Assembly (NCBI RefSeq): GCF_029109325.1
Contig: NZ_JAQKQJ010000010.1
Location: 1,054,001 to 1,118,000 of the forward strand
Length of the DNA stretch: 64,000 nt
Direction: 5' to 3'
Source: Nodosilinea sp. PGN35
GTDB taxonomy: Bacteria; Cyanobacteriota; Cyanobacteriia; Phormidesmidales; Phormidesmidaceae
The translations under genes were made by a program, and so were the position numbers. Below are positions 8,364 through 18,100 of this stretch, piece by piece. The notes beneath the pieces were generated by a model. It made no database searches. It worked only from the letters and a program-made list of their open reading frames with translations, and was not told where the DNA came from. Every line of letters begins with the position of its first letter. Positions within the stretch are counted from its first letter, which is position 1.

Positions 8364-9232
8364 CTCGCTGGCAGCAGGGGCAGCAGCAGGGTGACGAAGA
8401 AGTACACCAGCGCGCCCGTAAACACATAGCTGTCGGTGCGGTCTAAGATACCGCCATGGCCGGGGATCAGGGCTCCAGAGTCTTTGACCCCGGCATCGCG
8501 TTTCATCAGCGATTCGGTCAGGTCGCCCAGCAGGCTGGAGGTGCCGACCATCAGGCCCAGGGCCGCGCCAGTGGCAGGCCAGAGGGGCCACTGGAGCCAG
8601 TAGCTGCCGACCAGGGCCACCACCGTGCTGCCCAACATGCCAAAGGCCGCCCCCTCGACGGTTTTCTTGGGGCTGATGTTGGACAGGGGCGTGCGGCCAA
8701 TCATTTTTCCGGCGGTGTAAGCGCCAATATCGGAGGCCCAAATGCAGGCAAAGGCCAGCAGGGTGACGACGAGACCGTAGGGTAGAGCACTGAGGGCAGG
8801 GGGCCAGGTTTCGGGCCAGTAGCCGCCCAGGGGCAGGGAAGGTGTGACGTCACCCAGATCGCGCAGGCGCACCCAAAAGCTGGGCAGGTAACCGCCGTAG
8901 AAGAGACCCAAAATAGACGCCGCCACGTCGGCAATGGTGGCCACCTGGGGCTGAAACAGCAGGTAAAAGCAGATAAAGGTGCCGCTCAACGGCAGCAGGG
9001 CATCGGCCAGCGGAGGGGAGACGTGGGCCATAATCAGCAGCAGCTGACTCACCACCAGGGTGGTTTTGGTGGCGGGTAAAATGCCCTTGGCTTTGACCAG
9101 GGCAAAAATTTCAAGCTGGCCCAAAACGATCAGAATGCCAAAACCTAGGGTAAAGTACCATCCCCCCAGCCCAATCATGGCCAGGGCCACCGCGATCGCA
9201 ACGAGTCCGCTAATGATTCGAGGCCAGGGCAT
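8360..9232 (-). CDS. cdsA: Phosphatidate cytidylyltransferase
   Basis: A 290-residue integral membrane enzyme that makes CDP-diacylglycerol from phosphatidate and CTP, the precursor of phosphatidylglycerol needed in thylakoids. Around eight hydrophobic segments are visible. The C-terminal family signature is present: SDIGAYTAGKMIGRTPL, SPKKTVEGAA, then DLTESLMKRDAGVKDSG and PGHGGILDRTDS, with the acidic residues that bind metal. Length is normal for the family. The stop overlaps that of the small convergent gene by four bases. Confidence 0.95.
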   Translation of the reverse strand: MPWPRIISGLVAIAVALAMIGLGGWYFTLGFGILIVLGQLEIFALVKAKGILPATKTTLVVSQLLLIMAHVSPPLADALLPLSGTFICFYLLFQPQVATIADVAASILGLFYGGYLPSFWVRLRDLGDVTPSLPLGGYWPETWPPALSALPYGLVVTLLAFACIWASDIGAYTAGKMIGRTPLSNISPKKTVEGAAFGMLGSTVVALVGSYWLQWPLWPATGAALGLMVGTSSLLGDLTESLMKRDAGVKDSGALIPGHGGILDRTDSYVFTGALVYFFVTLLLPLLPAS

Positions 9233-9350
9233 AGGCGAGGGCGAAGAGGGGTGACGGGGCTGAGCTGGGGCGCTACCCCCGAGCTGTGGGCAACAGCAGG
9301 CTTGCTACTACTATCACTGTGCCACATTACCCCACCAGCACCGCAGAAAC

Positions 9351-10100
9351 CTAATGCCGATTGAAGGGTGCTGGTTCTGCCCGTGGGGAATTGGGAAGAT
9401 AGGACTCGGATTGGGTAGGGTTCGTGGTGGCCAACTCCGGGTAGCCCGCCTCGATCAGGGCGCGATCGCGAATCCGGCAGGAGTCGCACCGTCCGCAGGG
9501 CTCTGCGCCGCCCTGGTAGCACGACCAGGTTTGCTCAATCGGCACCCCCAGCGCCACAGCGCGACGCACAATATCCACCTTAGAGTCCATCACCAGGGGC
9601 GCGACCAGCTTGGGGGCGTGGCCCTCTAGCCCCGCCTTAGACGACAGCTGCGCCAGCTGCTGAAACGCCGCCAGATACTCGGGCCGACAGTCGGGATAGC
9701 CCGAATAATCGACCGCGTTGATGCCCAAATACACTGCGATCGCCCCTTTGGCCTCGGCCAGGGCCAGCGCCAGGGCAATGAACACCGTATTGCGCCCCGG
9801 CACGTAGGTGGAGGGAATGCCGCTCTCTGAGTAATCTTGAAGGTTGTCCTGGGGCAGCGGCAGAGCCAGGTCGGTCAGCGACGACGCGCCCCACTGGGCC
9901 AGGTTGACATCGATAAAGTGGTGGTCGGCGATCGCAAAATGCGCCGCCACCGCCTGCGCCGCCGCCAGTTCTCGCTGGTGCCGCTGCCCGTAGTTAAACG
10001 ACAGAGCGATGATGCTGTAGCCGTCGGCGATCGCCTGGGCCGCAGCGGTAGCCGAGTCGAGGCCGCCGGACAGTAAGACGATTGCGGTGGGGTGGGGCAT
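9351..10100 (-). CDS. queC: 7-cyano-7-deazaguanine synthase QueC
   Basis: A 249-residue ATP-dependent enzyme converting 7-carboxy-7-deazaguanine to preQ0 in queuosine synthesis. The PP-loop motif is [24 protein letters not shown] and [20 protein letters not shown] are family-typical. The zinc site is built by Cys residues in [19 protein letters not shown]. The chain runs about 25 residues beyond the usual end (after AGYPELAT), adding a Pro/Ser-rich tail of doubtful function. The start codon is adjacent to the heptamer array at 10111-10262, which therefore occupies its promoter region. Confidence 0.95.
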   Translation of the reverse strand: MPHPTAIVLLSGGLDSATAAAQAIADGYSIIALSFNYGQRHQRELAAAQAVAAHFAIADHHFIDVNLAQWGASSLTDLALPLPQDNLQDYSESGIPSTYVPGRNTVFIALALALAEAKGAIAVYLGINAVDYSGYPDCRPEYLAAFQQLAQLSSKAGLEGHAPKLVAPLVMDSKVDIVRRAVALGVPIEQTWSCYQGGAEPCGRCDSCRIRDRALIEAGYPELATTNPTQSESYLPNSPRAEPAPFNRH

Positions 10101-10110
10101 GGGTTTGAAT

Positions 10111-10262
10111 TTGGGTGTTGGGTGTTGGGTGTTGGGTGTTGGGTGTTGGGTGTTGGGTGTCGGGTGTTGGGTGTTGGGTGTTGGGTGTTGGGTGTTGGGT
10201 GTTGGGGGTTGGGTGCGCGGCTATCACCTGAAACCTAAAACCTAAAACCTGAAACCTAAAAC
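10111..10262. repeat. Two abutting heptamer arrays
   Basis: About fifteen copies of a heptamer (TTGGGTG phase) from 10111 to about 10216 are followed by about five copies of an AAACCT-centred heptamer (10227-10262). They fill the gap between divergently-read neighbours queC and mgtE on the same strand. Tandem heptamers of this type are known in filamentous cyanobacteria as STRR sequences. Confidence 0.92.
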
Positions 10263-10269
10263 CCAACAC

Positions 10270-11616
10270 CTAAAGCCCCAGTATCGCCCTGGCCACATTG
10301 AGATAGATCAGCACCCCCAGCACATCCACCGCTGTGGTAATGAAGGGGGCCGACATCAGCGCGGGGTCAAACTTGAGCGCCTTGAACAAAAAGGGCAGGG
10401 CCGACCCGGCGAAGGAGGCCAGCACCGAGATGCCCACCAGGCTGATGCCCACCGACAGCGCCACGCCCAGGTTGCGATCGGGCAGGTAGGCCCAGATCGT
10501 CACCAGCACGCCCATCATCAGCCCCAGCAGCAGCCCCGCCAGGGCCTCCCGCCAGACAATTCTGACCATTTGGGAAGAGCGCACCTCGTCGGTGTTTAAG
10601 CCGCGAATCACGACCGTGGAGGACTGGGCACCGACGTTGCCGCCGGTATCGATCAGCAGCGGGATGAAGGCGGCCAGCACAATTACCTGCTCCAGCAGGG
10701 CCTCCTGGCCCTGAATCACCGCAATGGTGCCGGTGTTGGTGAGCAGCAGCACGAAGAGCCACACCACGCGCTTGCGCGCCACGGTGAACAGGTTGGTCTG
10801 AAAGTAGTTTTCGCCCATGCTCTGCACACCGCCAGCGGTGTAGATGTCTTCGGTGTCTTCGGCCTCGAGCACATCAATCAGGTCGTCGATGGTGACGATG
10901 CCCACCAGGCGCTGTTCGCGATCGACCACCGGCAGGGCGAGAAAGTCGTAGCGCTGAATCATTCTGGCCGCTTCTTCCTGGTCGGTGTCGGTGTGCACGT
11001 AGACTATCTCTCGCCGCATCAGGTCTTGCAGGGTGCGCTCGGGCTGGGCCACCACCAGGTCACGCAGGGAGAGCGCGCCGATCAGATGGCGGGCGTTGTC
11101 GAGCACGTAGAGGGTGTAGATGGTCTCCGAGGTTTCGGCCAGGTGGCGAATGCGATCGAGGGCCTGCTCAACGGTGAGAGTTTCGCGCAGGGCGACAAAC
11201 TCAGAGGTCATGATTCGCCCGGCGCTGTCGGGGGGATAGCCCAGCAGCAGGGCGGTGGCCTCGCGCTCGGCGGGGCTGAGCTGCTGAGTGAGCCGTTTGA
11301 CTACCTTGGCGGGCAGCTCGTCAAACAGTCGGGCGCGGTCGTCGGGGGACATGCGATCGATAATCTCCAGCACCTCAGGATTTTTGAAATCCTCCAGGAG
11401 GGACTGCTGGACTCGCGGGGACAGGTACTCGTAGACCTCGATCGCCTCATCCTTGGGCAGCAGGCGAAAGGCAACTGCCTGGAGGGTTTCGGGCAGTGCG
11501 TCGATGGCGTCGGCGACATCTGCCGACTGCATGGGAATCAGCTGCGATCGCACATCGTCAAACCGACCAGCTTCTAACAGCTGCTGCAATTCTTCTTGGG
11601 TAGCCTCGGTTACCAC
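10270..11616 (-). CDS. mgtE: Magnesium transporter MgtE
   Basis: A 448-residue Mg2+ channel. The N-terminal superhelical MgtE_N domain (about 1-130, with DALPETLQAVAFRLLPKDEA) is followed by two CBS domains (about 135-255; FLALPVVDREQRLVGIVTID), then a plug helix and five membrane segments. The pore region contains PLLIDTGGNVGAQSSTVVIR, a hallmark. In the family the cytosolic domains sense Mg2+ and gate the pore. Length and domain order are normal. No M-box is seen upstream. Confidence 0.95.
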   Translation of the reverse strand: MVTEATQEELQQLLEAGRFDDVRSQLIPMQSADVADAIDALPETLQAVAFRLLPKDEAIEVYEYLSPRVQQSLLEDFKNPEVLEIIDRMSPDDRARLFDELPAKVVKRLTQQLSPAEREATALLLGYPPDSAGRIMTSEFVALRETLTVEQALDRIRHLAETSETIYTLYVLDNARHLIGALSLRDLVVAQPERTLQDLMRREIVYVHTDTDQEEAARMIQRYDFLALPVVDREQRLVGIVTIDDLIDVLEAEDTEDIYTAGGVQSMGENYFQTNLFTVARKRVVWLFVLLLTNTGTIAVIQGQEALLEQVIVLAAFIPLLIDTGGNVGAQSSTVVIRGLNTDEVRSSQMVRIVWREALAGLLLGLMMGVLVTIWAYLPDRNLGVALSVGISLVGISVLASFAGSALPFLFKALKFDPALMSAPFITTAVDVLGVLIYLNVARAILGL

Positions 11617-12232
11617 GAATTTTAATTTCCCCCGCCCTGGCCTACCTTTGCACGGTTGTAGGATAGCTCAATTTAGTCAACCTACGCCCGGGCCCCGGCG
11701 TACAGCCAAGACCGATAGTGCCCGCCCTAGGTTAACTCTGGTGTAGAAAGTGACCGATGCAACAATTCGCCTTTTACCCTAAAACTAGTACTTGTACTTG
11801 ACCAGGCCGGTGGCGACGGAGGCCAGGGCCCTGGGGACAAGGGGGCGGGATGGGGTTCAAGGTAGCCTGTGAACCTGAAGCCGCCAACCCTACCGACCGG
11901 TGCTCTGGGGCCCGGCGGACTGCTGGGGCCGCAGCGGGGGCAGACCTTCAGAACTGCGGTAAATTCGTCAGGTTCTGGGCTTGTCGCCCTGACTCACCGC
12001 CTCCCAGTCTATTTCCCCAGACAGAGGAATTTTCCTGGGCCAGGGGCCTAGGGTAGAAGCCCCTCCCTTGCCCCCGACAGATGGCCTCCGACAGATTGGC
12101 CCCCGACAGATTGGCCCCCGACAGATCTGAACTCATCTGAACTCAGTGGCACCGAAACCAGCGGTCTGCCCCCCTTGCCCTTGAAGGCAACTTTTGAAGT
12201 CCATCGCAGCCCCATCGCAGGAGACTACAGCT
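11617..12232. other. Intergenic region, about 616 bases
   Basis: It separates divergent mgtE and the cation ATPase gene and must hold both promoters; no strong -35/-10 pair was recognised. Near 12078-12125 three copies of a 15-base unit (GCCCCCGACAGATTG type) occur. On the minus strand they read as NLSGA pentapeptides, but no gene follows, so a relic or chance repeat is likely. Confidence 0.5.
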
Positions 12233-14989
12233 GTGACTCAACAGCTTTCGGCAGCTCAGCCCCAGGGCTCTCAGCCCCAGCCCTGGCACCAAACCCAAGG
12301 GAGTCACATCACTCAACAGCTGGGGGTTGACCCCGAGGTGGGGCTCTCCCTTCGGGAGGCCAAGGCGCGGCTGGAGCGCTACGGCCCCAACGAGCTAAAA
12401 GGCAAAAAGGGCAAGCACCCCATTCTGCTGTTTCTGCTCCAGTTCAACCAGCCGCTGCTCTACATCTTGCTCGTTGCGGGTCTGATCAAGGCCCTGCTGG
12501 GCTCCTGGGTGAATGCCGGGGTGATCTGGGGAGTGACGGTGATCAACGCCATTATTGGCTTTGTGCAGGAGTCTAAGGCCGAAAGCGCGATCGCCGCCCT
12601 GGCCTCCTCCGTCACCACCGATGCCATGGTGCGCCGCGACGGCCAGCAGATGCAGGTGTCATCGCGGGATCTGGTGCCCGGCGACATTGTGCTGCTCACC
12701 TCTGGCGACAAAGTGCCCGCCGACCTGCGCCTGCTGCGGGGGCGCACCCTGCAAATCAACGAGTCGGGCCTGACTGGAGAATCCGTCGCCGTCGAGAAAC
12801 AGCCCCACCTGGAGAGCCTGCCGGAGGACACCCCCCTGGCGGAGCGCCACAATATGGCCTACGCGGGCAGCTTTGTCACCTTTGGCCAGGGGGAGGGCAT
12901 TGTCGTCGAAACCGGGCTCAACACCGAAACCGGGCGGATCTCTAAGCTAATGCAGGAGAGCACCACCCTGGTCACCCCCCTGACCCGCAAGTTTGACCGC
13001 TTCAGCAAAACCCTGCTCTACGTCATTTTGGGGGTGGCGGCCCTGACCTTTGCGGTGGGCATGGCCTGGGGCAACTCGCCCCTCGAAATGTTTGAAGCCG
13101 CCGTGGCCCTGGCGGTGAGCGCCATCCCTGAGGGGTTGCCCGCGGTGGTCACCATTACCCTGGCGATTGGGGTGTCGCGCATGGCCCGCCGCAACGCCAT
13201 TGTGCGCAAGCTGCCCGCCGTCGAAACCCTGGGCAGCGCCACGGTGATCTGCTCAGATAAAACCGGCACCCTGACCGAAAACCAGATGACGGTGCAGAGC
13301 ATCTACGCGGGCGATCGCCACTATGCTTTCACCGGGGAGGGCTACAATCCCCACGGCGAACTGCGCGACGGCGAAGACAATCCGCTGCCCCCCGAGGCCA
13401 TGCCCGCGCCCCTGCGCCAGTGCCTGATCGTAGGCATGCTCTGCAACGACTCGGAGCTGGAGCATAAAGACCACCAGTGGAGCGTGGTGGGCGACCCCAC
13501 CGAGGGAGCGCTGCTGGTGGCCGCCCGCAAAGCTGGCTTTGATCGCACCGAACTCAACCACAGCTACCCGCGCATCGACAGCATTCCGTTTGAGTCTGAG
13601 TTTCAGTACATGGCCACGCTGCACCAGCAGGATACCGAGGGCCAGTGGCTGCTGGCCAAAGGCTCCGTCGAGGCGCTGGTGGCCCGCTGCGATCGCGTCC
13701 TGCGCTCTGACGGCACCGCCGTTGCCCTCGACGGTGAAGGGCGCGACCACATTCTGCTGATGGCCGAGCGCATGGCCTCGCGGGGGCTGCGGGTGCTGTG
13801 CTTTGTGAGCAAGGCCTTCCACGGTCACCATATTGACCATGAAGACTTAAAGGAGGGCATGGTCTTTTTGGGTCTCCAGGGCATGATTGACCCGCCCCGG
13901 GCCGAGGCCATTCGCGCCGTGGATGCCTGCAAGACCGCAGGCATTGAGGTGAAGATGATCACGGGCGACCACAAGGTGACGGCGGCGGCGATCGCCGAGC
14001 GCATGAACCTGAGCATGACCGACGAGGTGATCGCCTACACCGGTCGAGACCTGGCCCAGCTAGAGCAATCGGAGCTGACCAACGCCGTGCAGAATGGTTC
14101 GGTGTTTGCCCGCGTCGCCCCCGAGCAAAAGCTGCGCCTGGTAGAAGCCCTGCAATCGAAGGGCCACATCGTCGCTATGACTGGCGACGGCGTCAACGAT
14201 GCCCCCGCCCTCAAGCAGGCCGACATCGGCATCGCCATGGGCAAGGCCGGTACCGAGGTGGCCAAGGAAGCCGCCGACATGATCCTCACCGACGACAACT
14301 TTGCCTCGATCGAGGCGGCGGTGGAGGAGGGGCGCAACGTGTTCAGAAATTTGATGAAGGCGATCGCCTTCATTCTGCCGGTCAACGGCGGCGAGTCGAT
14401 GACCATCCTGCTCAGCGTGCTGATCGGGCGCGGCGATGTGCTGCCCATTCTCTCGCTGCAAGTGCTGTGGCTCAACATGGTCAACTCCATTGCCATGACC
14501 GTGCCTCTGGCCTTTGAGCCCAAATCCCACACCCTGATGAGCCGCCCGCCCCGCAACCCCAACGAGCCGCTGCTCTCCAGGGATCTGCTCAAGCGCATCG
14601 CTCTGATCTCGGTATTCAACTGGATCTTGATCTTTGGCATGTTCGAGTGGATTCGCCGCACCACGGGGGATATTCCCCTGGCGCGCACCATGGCGATTCA
14701 GGCGCTGGTGGCGGGGCGCATTATCTACCTGCTCAGCATCAGCCAGTTTTGGGCCTCGGTGGTCGCCAAAATGCGCGGTCTCAAGGTGCCCCTGGGGGAT
14801 GCGTCGGCGATTGGCTACGGCATTTTGGTCGCCGTTGTGTTTCAAATCCTGTTTAGCCAGGTGGGGCTGATGAACTTTTTGTTTTCCACCGCCCCCCTGA
14901 GCCTCAACCAGTGGCTGGTCTGCCTGGGCGTGTCGCTGCCGATGGTTTTGGTCGCCCTGCTGGCCAATCGCCTCGACCCTCAGAACTAG
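12233..14989 (+). CDS. P2-type cation-transporting ATPase
   Basis: A 918-residue P-type ATPase. The order is N-terminal cation ATPase domain (about 20-90), actuator with LTGESVAVEK, phosphorylation site CSDKTGTLTENQMTV (Asp342 from this start), hinge MTGDGVNDAPALKQADIGIA, and C-terminal membrane helices. It has the layout of PacL-like Ca2+ pumps, but the sixth helix reads WLNMVNSIAMTVPLAFEP, with Asn-Ser replacing the usual Thr-Asp, so the ion is uncertain (Ca2+, Mn2+, Na+ or K+). GTG 12233 is chosen because CAGGAGA lies 8 bases upstream; the TTG at 12194 has no such site. Confidence 0.92.
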   Translation: MTQQLSAAQPQGSQPQPWHQTQGSHITQQLGVDPEVGLSLREAKARLERYGPNELKGKKGKHPILLFLLQFNQPLLYILLVAGLIKALLGSWVNAGVIWGVTVINAIIGFVQESKAESAIAALASSVTTDAMVRRDGQQMQVSSRDLVPGDIVLLTSGDKVPADLRLLRGRTLQINESGLTGESVAVEKQPHLESLPEDTPLAERHNMAYAGSFVTFGQGEGIVVETGLNTETGRISKLMQESTTLVTPLTRKFDRFSKTLLYVILGVAALTFAVGMAWGNSPLEMFEAAVALAVSAIPEGLPAVVTITLAIGVSRMARRNAIVRKLPAVETLGSATVICSDKTGTLTENQMTVQSIYAGDRHYAFTGEGYNPHGELRDGEDNPLPPEAMPAPLRQCLIVGMLCNDSELEHKDHQWSVVGDPTEGALLVAARKAGFDRTELNHSYPRIDSIPFESEFQYMATLHQQDTEGQWLLAKGSVEALVARCDRVLRSDGTAVALDGEGRDHILLMAERMASRGLRVLCFVSKAFHGHHIDHEDLKEGMVFLGLQGMIDPPRAEAIRAVDACKTAGIEVKMITGDHKVTAAAIAERMNLSMTDEVIAYTGRDLAQLEQSELTNAVQNGSVFARVAPEQKLRLVEALQSKGHIVAMTGDGVNDAPALKQADIGIAMGKAGTEVAKEAADMILTDDNFASIEAAVEEGRNVFRNLMKAIAFILPVNGGESMTILLSVLIGRGDVLPILSLQVLWLNMVNSIAMTVPLAFEPKSHTLMSRPPRNPNEPLLSRDLLKRIALISVFNWILIFGMFEWIRRTTGDIPLARTMAIQALVAGRIIYLLSISQFWASVVAKMRGLKVPLGDASAIGYGILVAVVFQILFSQVGLMNFLFSTAPLSLNQWLVCLGVSLPMVLVALLANRLDPQN

Positions 14990-15049
14990 ACGGCAGGGTG
15001 TTCTAGGTATTTATTCCTTTAGGTATAGTCCCCCGGCTGGGGCCAGCTC

Positions 15050-15055
15050 TATAAT
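15050..15055 (+). promoter_or_regulatory. Candidate -10 element (TATAAT) for the hybrid kinase
   Basis: A perfect TATAAT hexamer about 135 bases before the kinase start. No good -35 lies 16-18 bases upstream, so it is only a candidate. Confidence 0.35.
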
Positions 15056-15156
15056 CCGTTCACCAGAACCTATTTACCCGACCTGTCGGGGCGATCGCGG
15101 GTTCGAGCTGGGTTGCTCAGCATCAACTCGTCGGTGCTGGGCAGTGCCGGGCAAAG

Positions 15157-15186
15157 TGACCATCTAAACAATGACCATCTAAACAA
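15157..15186 (+). repeat. Tandem 15-mer immediately before kinase start
   Basis: TGACCATCTAAACAA occurs twice head to tail and ends 3 bases before ATG 15190. It covers the position where a ribosome site would be expected, and none is obvious. It could affect translation initiation or be an operator pair. Confidence 0.8.
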
Positions 15187-15189
15187 TAA

Positions 15190-18100
15190 ATGCTGGTCAT
15201 GACACCCCCTGAGTGGACAGTTCTATTTGTCAGCGACAGTTTGGGGCGGGCCGATGTCTACAGAGATATGCTGGAGCAGGCGGCCGCCCGCTATCAATTG
15301 ATTGAGGCTCCTGCGGCTGGCCCGGGGGCCGACCGACCTGCCGATGTGATTCTGCTCGAAATTCCGCTGGGTGAGCGGGCGGGCCAGGGCCTCGATCGCC
15401 TGGAGCAGCTAAAACAGCAGTGGGGGCCAGGCTGCCCGCCCATAGTTGTGGTGGGGGGGGATGAGGCTAAAACGGCGGTGGCGGCCCTGCGGGCTGGAGC
15501 CGTTGACTACTGGGTGGGGGCACAGCTCACGCCTGAGGGGCTGTGCCTGGCGCTGCGCGGTGCAATGCCTGAACAGGTTGCGTCGCCGATCGCTCCTACC
15601 CCCCTGCCACCGCTGAATACCGCTGCCGCCGATCGGGCTGCACCGCCTGCTAAGAAGACGGCGACGGAGCCCCAGCCGCCTGACCATCAGGCGCTGGTGG
15701 CAGCCCTGCCCCAGATTCTCTGGGTCGCTGACAGCACCGGGGCGGTGACCTACTGGAACCAGCCCTGGTACGACTACACGGGGCTGAGCGCCACCGAGTC
15801 GATGGGGCTGGCGGGGGCAGCCTGCATCCATCCCCACGAGTATGCCCTCACCCTAGCCAAGTGGACCCAGGCGATCGCGGTGGGGCAAGAGTTTGAGATT
15901 AAACACCGCCTGCGCCGCCGCGATGGCCTCTACCGCTGGTTTATGAACCGAGGGGTGCCGATTCGCGATTCGCAAAGCGTTCGGGAACCGACTCGGAGCG
16001 AGTATCCGTCCCAGAATCGCACCGGGCAGATTATTGGCTGGGTGGGCACCCTCACCGACATTGACGAGCAAAAGCGCCTCGAAGAGCGCTTTCGGCTGGT
16101 GATTCAGGCGGTGAACGGGCTGGTGTTTGATGTCACCGAAGTCAGCCTCAGCGGCGACGACTGCGTGTACCGCTCGGAGCAATTGTTTGACCTGCTCGGG
16201 GTGCCCGCCGCCGAGGCCCCGCCGACCTCCCGCTGGTGGGAAGACCGCATTCACCCCGACGACCGGCCCCGTTTGCGCCACCGCATGCAGGAATTATGGG
16301 CCAGTTCTGCCGAGCTCTACGAGTCGCAGTACCGCATTCGCCACGCCGAGGGCCACTGGGTCGATGTGTGGGAGCGAGCCCGGCTGGTGCGCGACGACCA
16401 GGGTCAGGTGGTGCGGGTGGTGGGCTCGACGGTGGATATCAGCCAGCAGCAGCAGGCGCTGCGCGATCGCAACGAGGCCGAACGTCGGCTCAAAGAGGCC
16501 CACATTCAGCTGGAGGCCGCCCTGGCCGCCGGGTCGGTGTACACCTGGCGCTGGAGCATTCCCGACAATCGGGTGGTGGCCAACCGCAGCTTTGCCCAGC
16601 TGTTTGGCCTCGACCCCGAGCGGGTTGCCGCCGGGGTGCGCCTGGAGAAATTTATCGGCATCATTCACCGCGACGACCGGGAGCGGGTGACGGCGGCGAT
16701 CAACCAGGCGATCGCCACCGGGGAGGGCTGCGCCAGCGAGTTTCGCATCGTCACCGCCGAGGGCGAAACCCGCTGGGTAATTGCCCGAGGCCGGGTTGAG
16801 TACGACAGCTCGGGCAGGGCGGTGGCCTTTCCGGGGGCGCTGGCTGACATCAGCGATCGTAAACGCACCGAGGCCGCCCTCCAGCAAAAGATTCAGGAGG
16901 TCGAGGCCGGCCAGCAAACCCTGCAAGCCCTGATGGACTACATTCCCGAAGGCGTTACCATTGCCTCTGCCCCCGATGTCACCATTCACCAGATCAGCCG
17001 CTATGGGCAACAGCTCGTGGGGCGTTCCCTGGAGGAACTGAACAGCGTTCCCTATTCTGAGCATCCTAAAGCCTGGCAGATTTTTGGCCCCGATGGCACC
17101 CTGGCCCCCTCTGACGCTCTGCCCCTCACCCGGGCGGTGCAGCAGGGCGAGGTGGTGACCAACGAAGAGTGGCTGCTAGAAACAGCCGAGGGCAAATCCC
17201 TGACAATTCTGTGCAATGCTGGCCCCATTTATAATCAGGCGGGTGAGATTACTGGCGGCATCATTGCCTGGCGCGATATCACCGAACTCAAGCAGACCGA
17301 AACCATTTTGCAGCGTAACCAGGAGCACCTCAATCTGGCTATGGCCGCCGCCAAAATGGGCAGCTGGGACTGGGATATTCAAACTGGTACAGTGCGTTTT
17401 TCTGACTCGGTCTGTCGCCTGTTTGGCCTTGAACCCGCCCAGTTTGATGGCAGTTATGAAACTGTGATGAGTCTTGTGCACCCCGACGATCGTCTGCGGG
17501 TGCAGCAGGCCCTGCACCGCGCCGTCTACGAGCAGGCGGAGTACAACATCGAGCTGCGGGTGGTGCGGCCCGACGGCATCCTGTGCTGGGTTTCAAGCCT
17601 GGGGCGGGTTTTCTACAGCCCTACGGGCGAACCGCTCCACATGACGGGCATTGACATTGACATTACCGAACGCGTGCGGGTCGAAGACGAACGCAAGCAG
17701 TCGGCGCTGATGCTGCAACAGACCACCGAACGGCTCAACCTGGCTCTGAAAAGTTCGCCCATCAGCCTGTTCAACCAAGACCTCGACCTGCGCTACACCT
17801 GGATCTACAACCCCACTCAAGATTTGGCGGTTGAGCAGGTGCTGGGCCAGCGGGACGAAGACCTGGGGTCGCCAGAGACAGCGGCCCGCCTCACCCACCT
17901 CAAGCGCCGGGTGCTGGCCACCGGCCAGGGGCTGCGGGAGGAGGTCAAGGTCGTAGCCAATGGGCAGACGGCTTACTACGACCTCACCATTGATCCCATC
18001 TATGACGGTGGTGGGCCGGGCGGCGCTCCGGAGATTGTGGGGGTCACCTGTGCGGCGGTCGATATCAGCGAGCGGGTGCAGATTGAGGTCGAGCGCCAGC

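Noticed and set aside
10111..10262. Possible CRISPR array
   Set aside because: The units are 7 bases with no spacers; this is a heptamer array. No CRISPR array or cas gene was seen in the window.
11948..12136. Possible pentapeptide-repeat gene on the minus strand
   Set aside because: Only about three NLSGA-type units are followed by unrelated sequence and a quick stop; no ribosome site. It is more likely a 15-base DNA repeat or relic.
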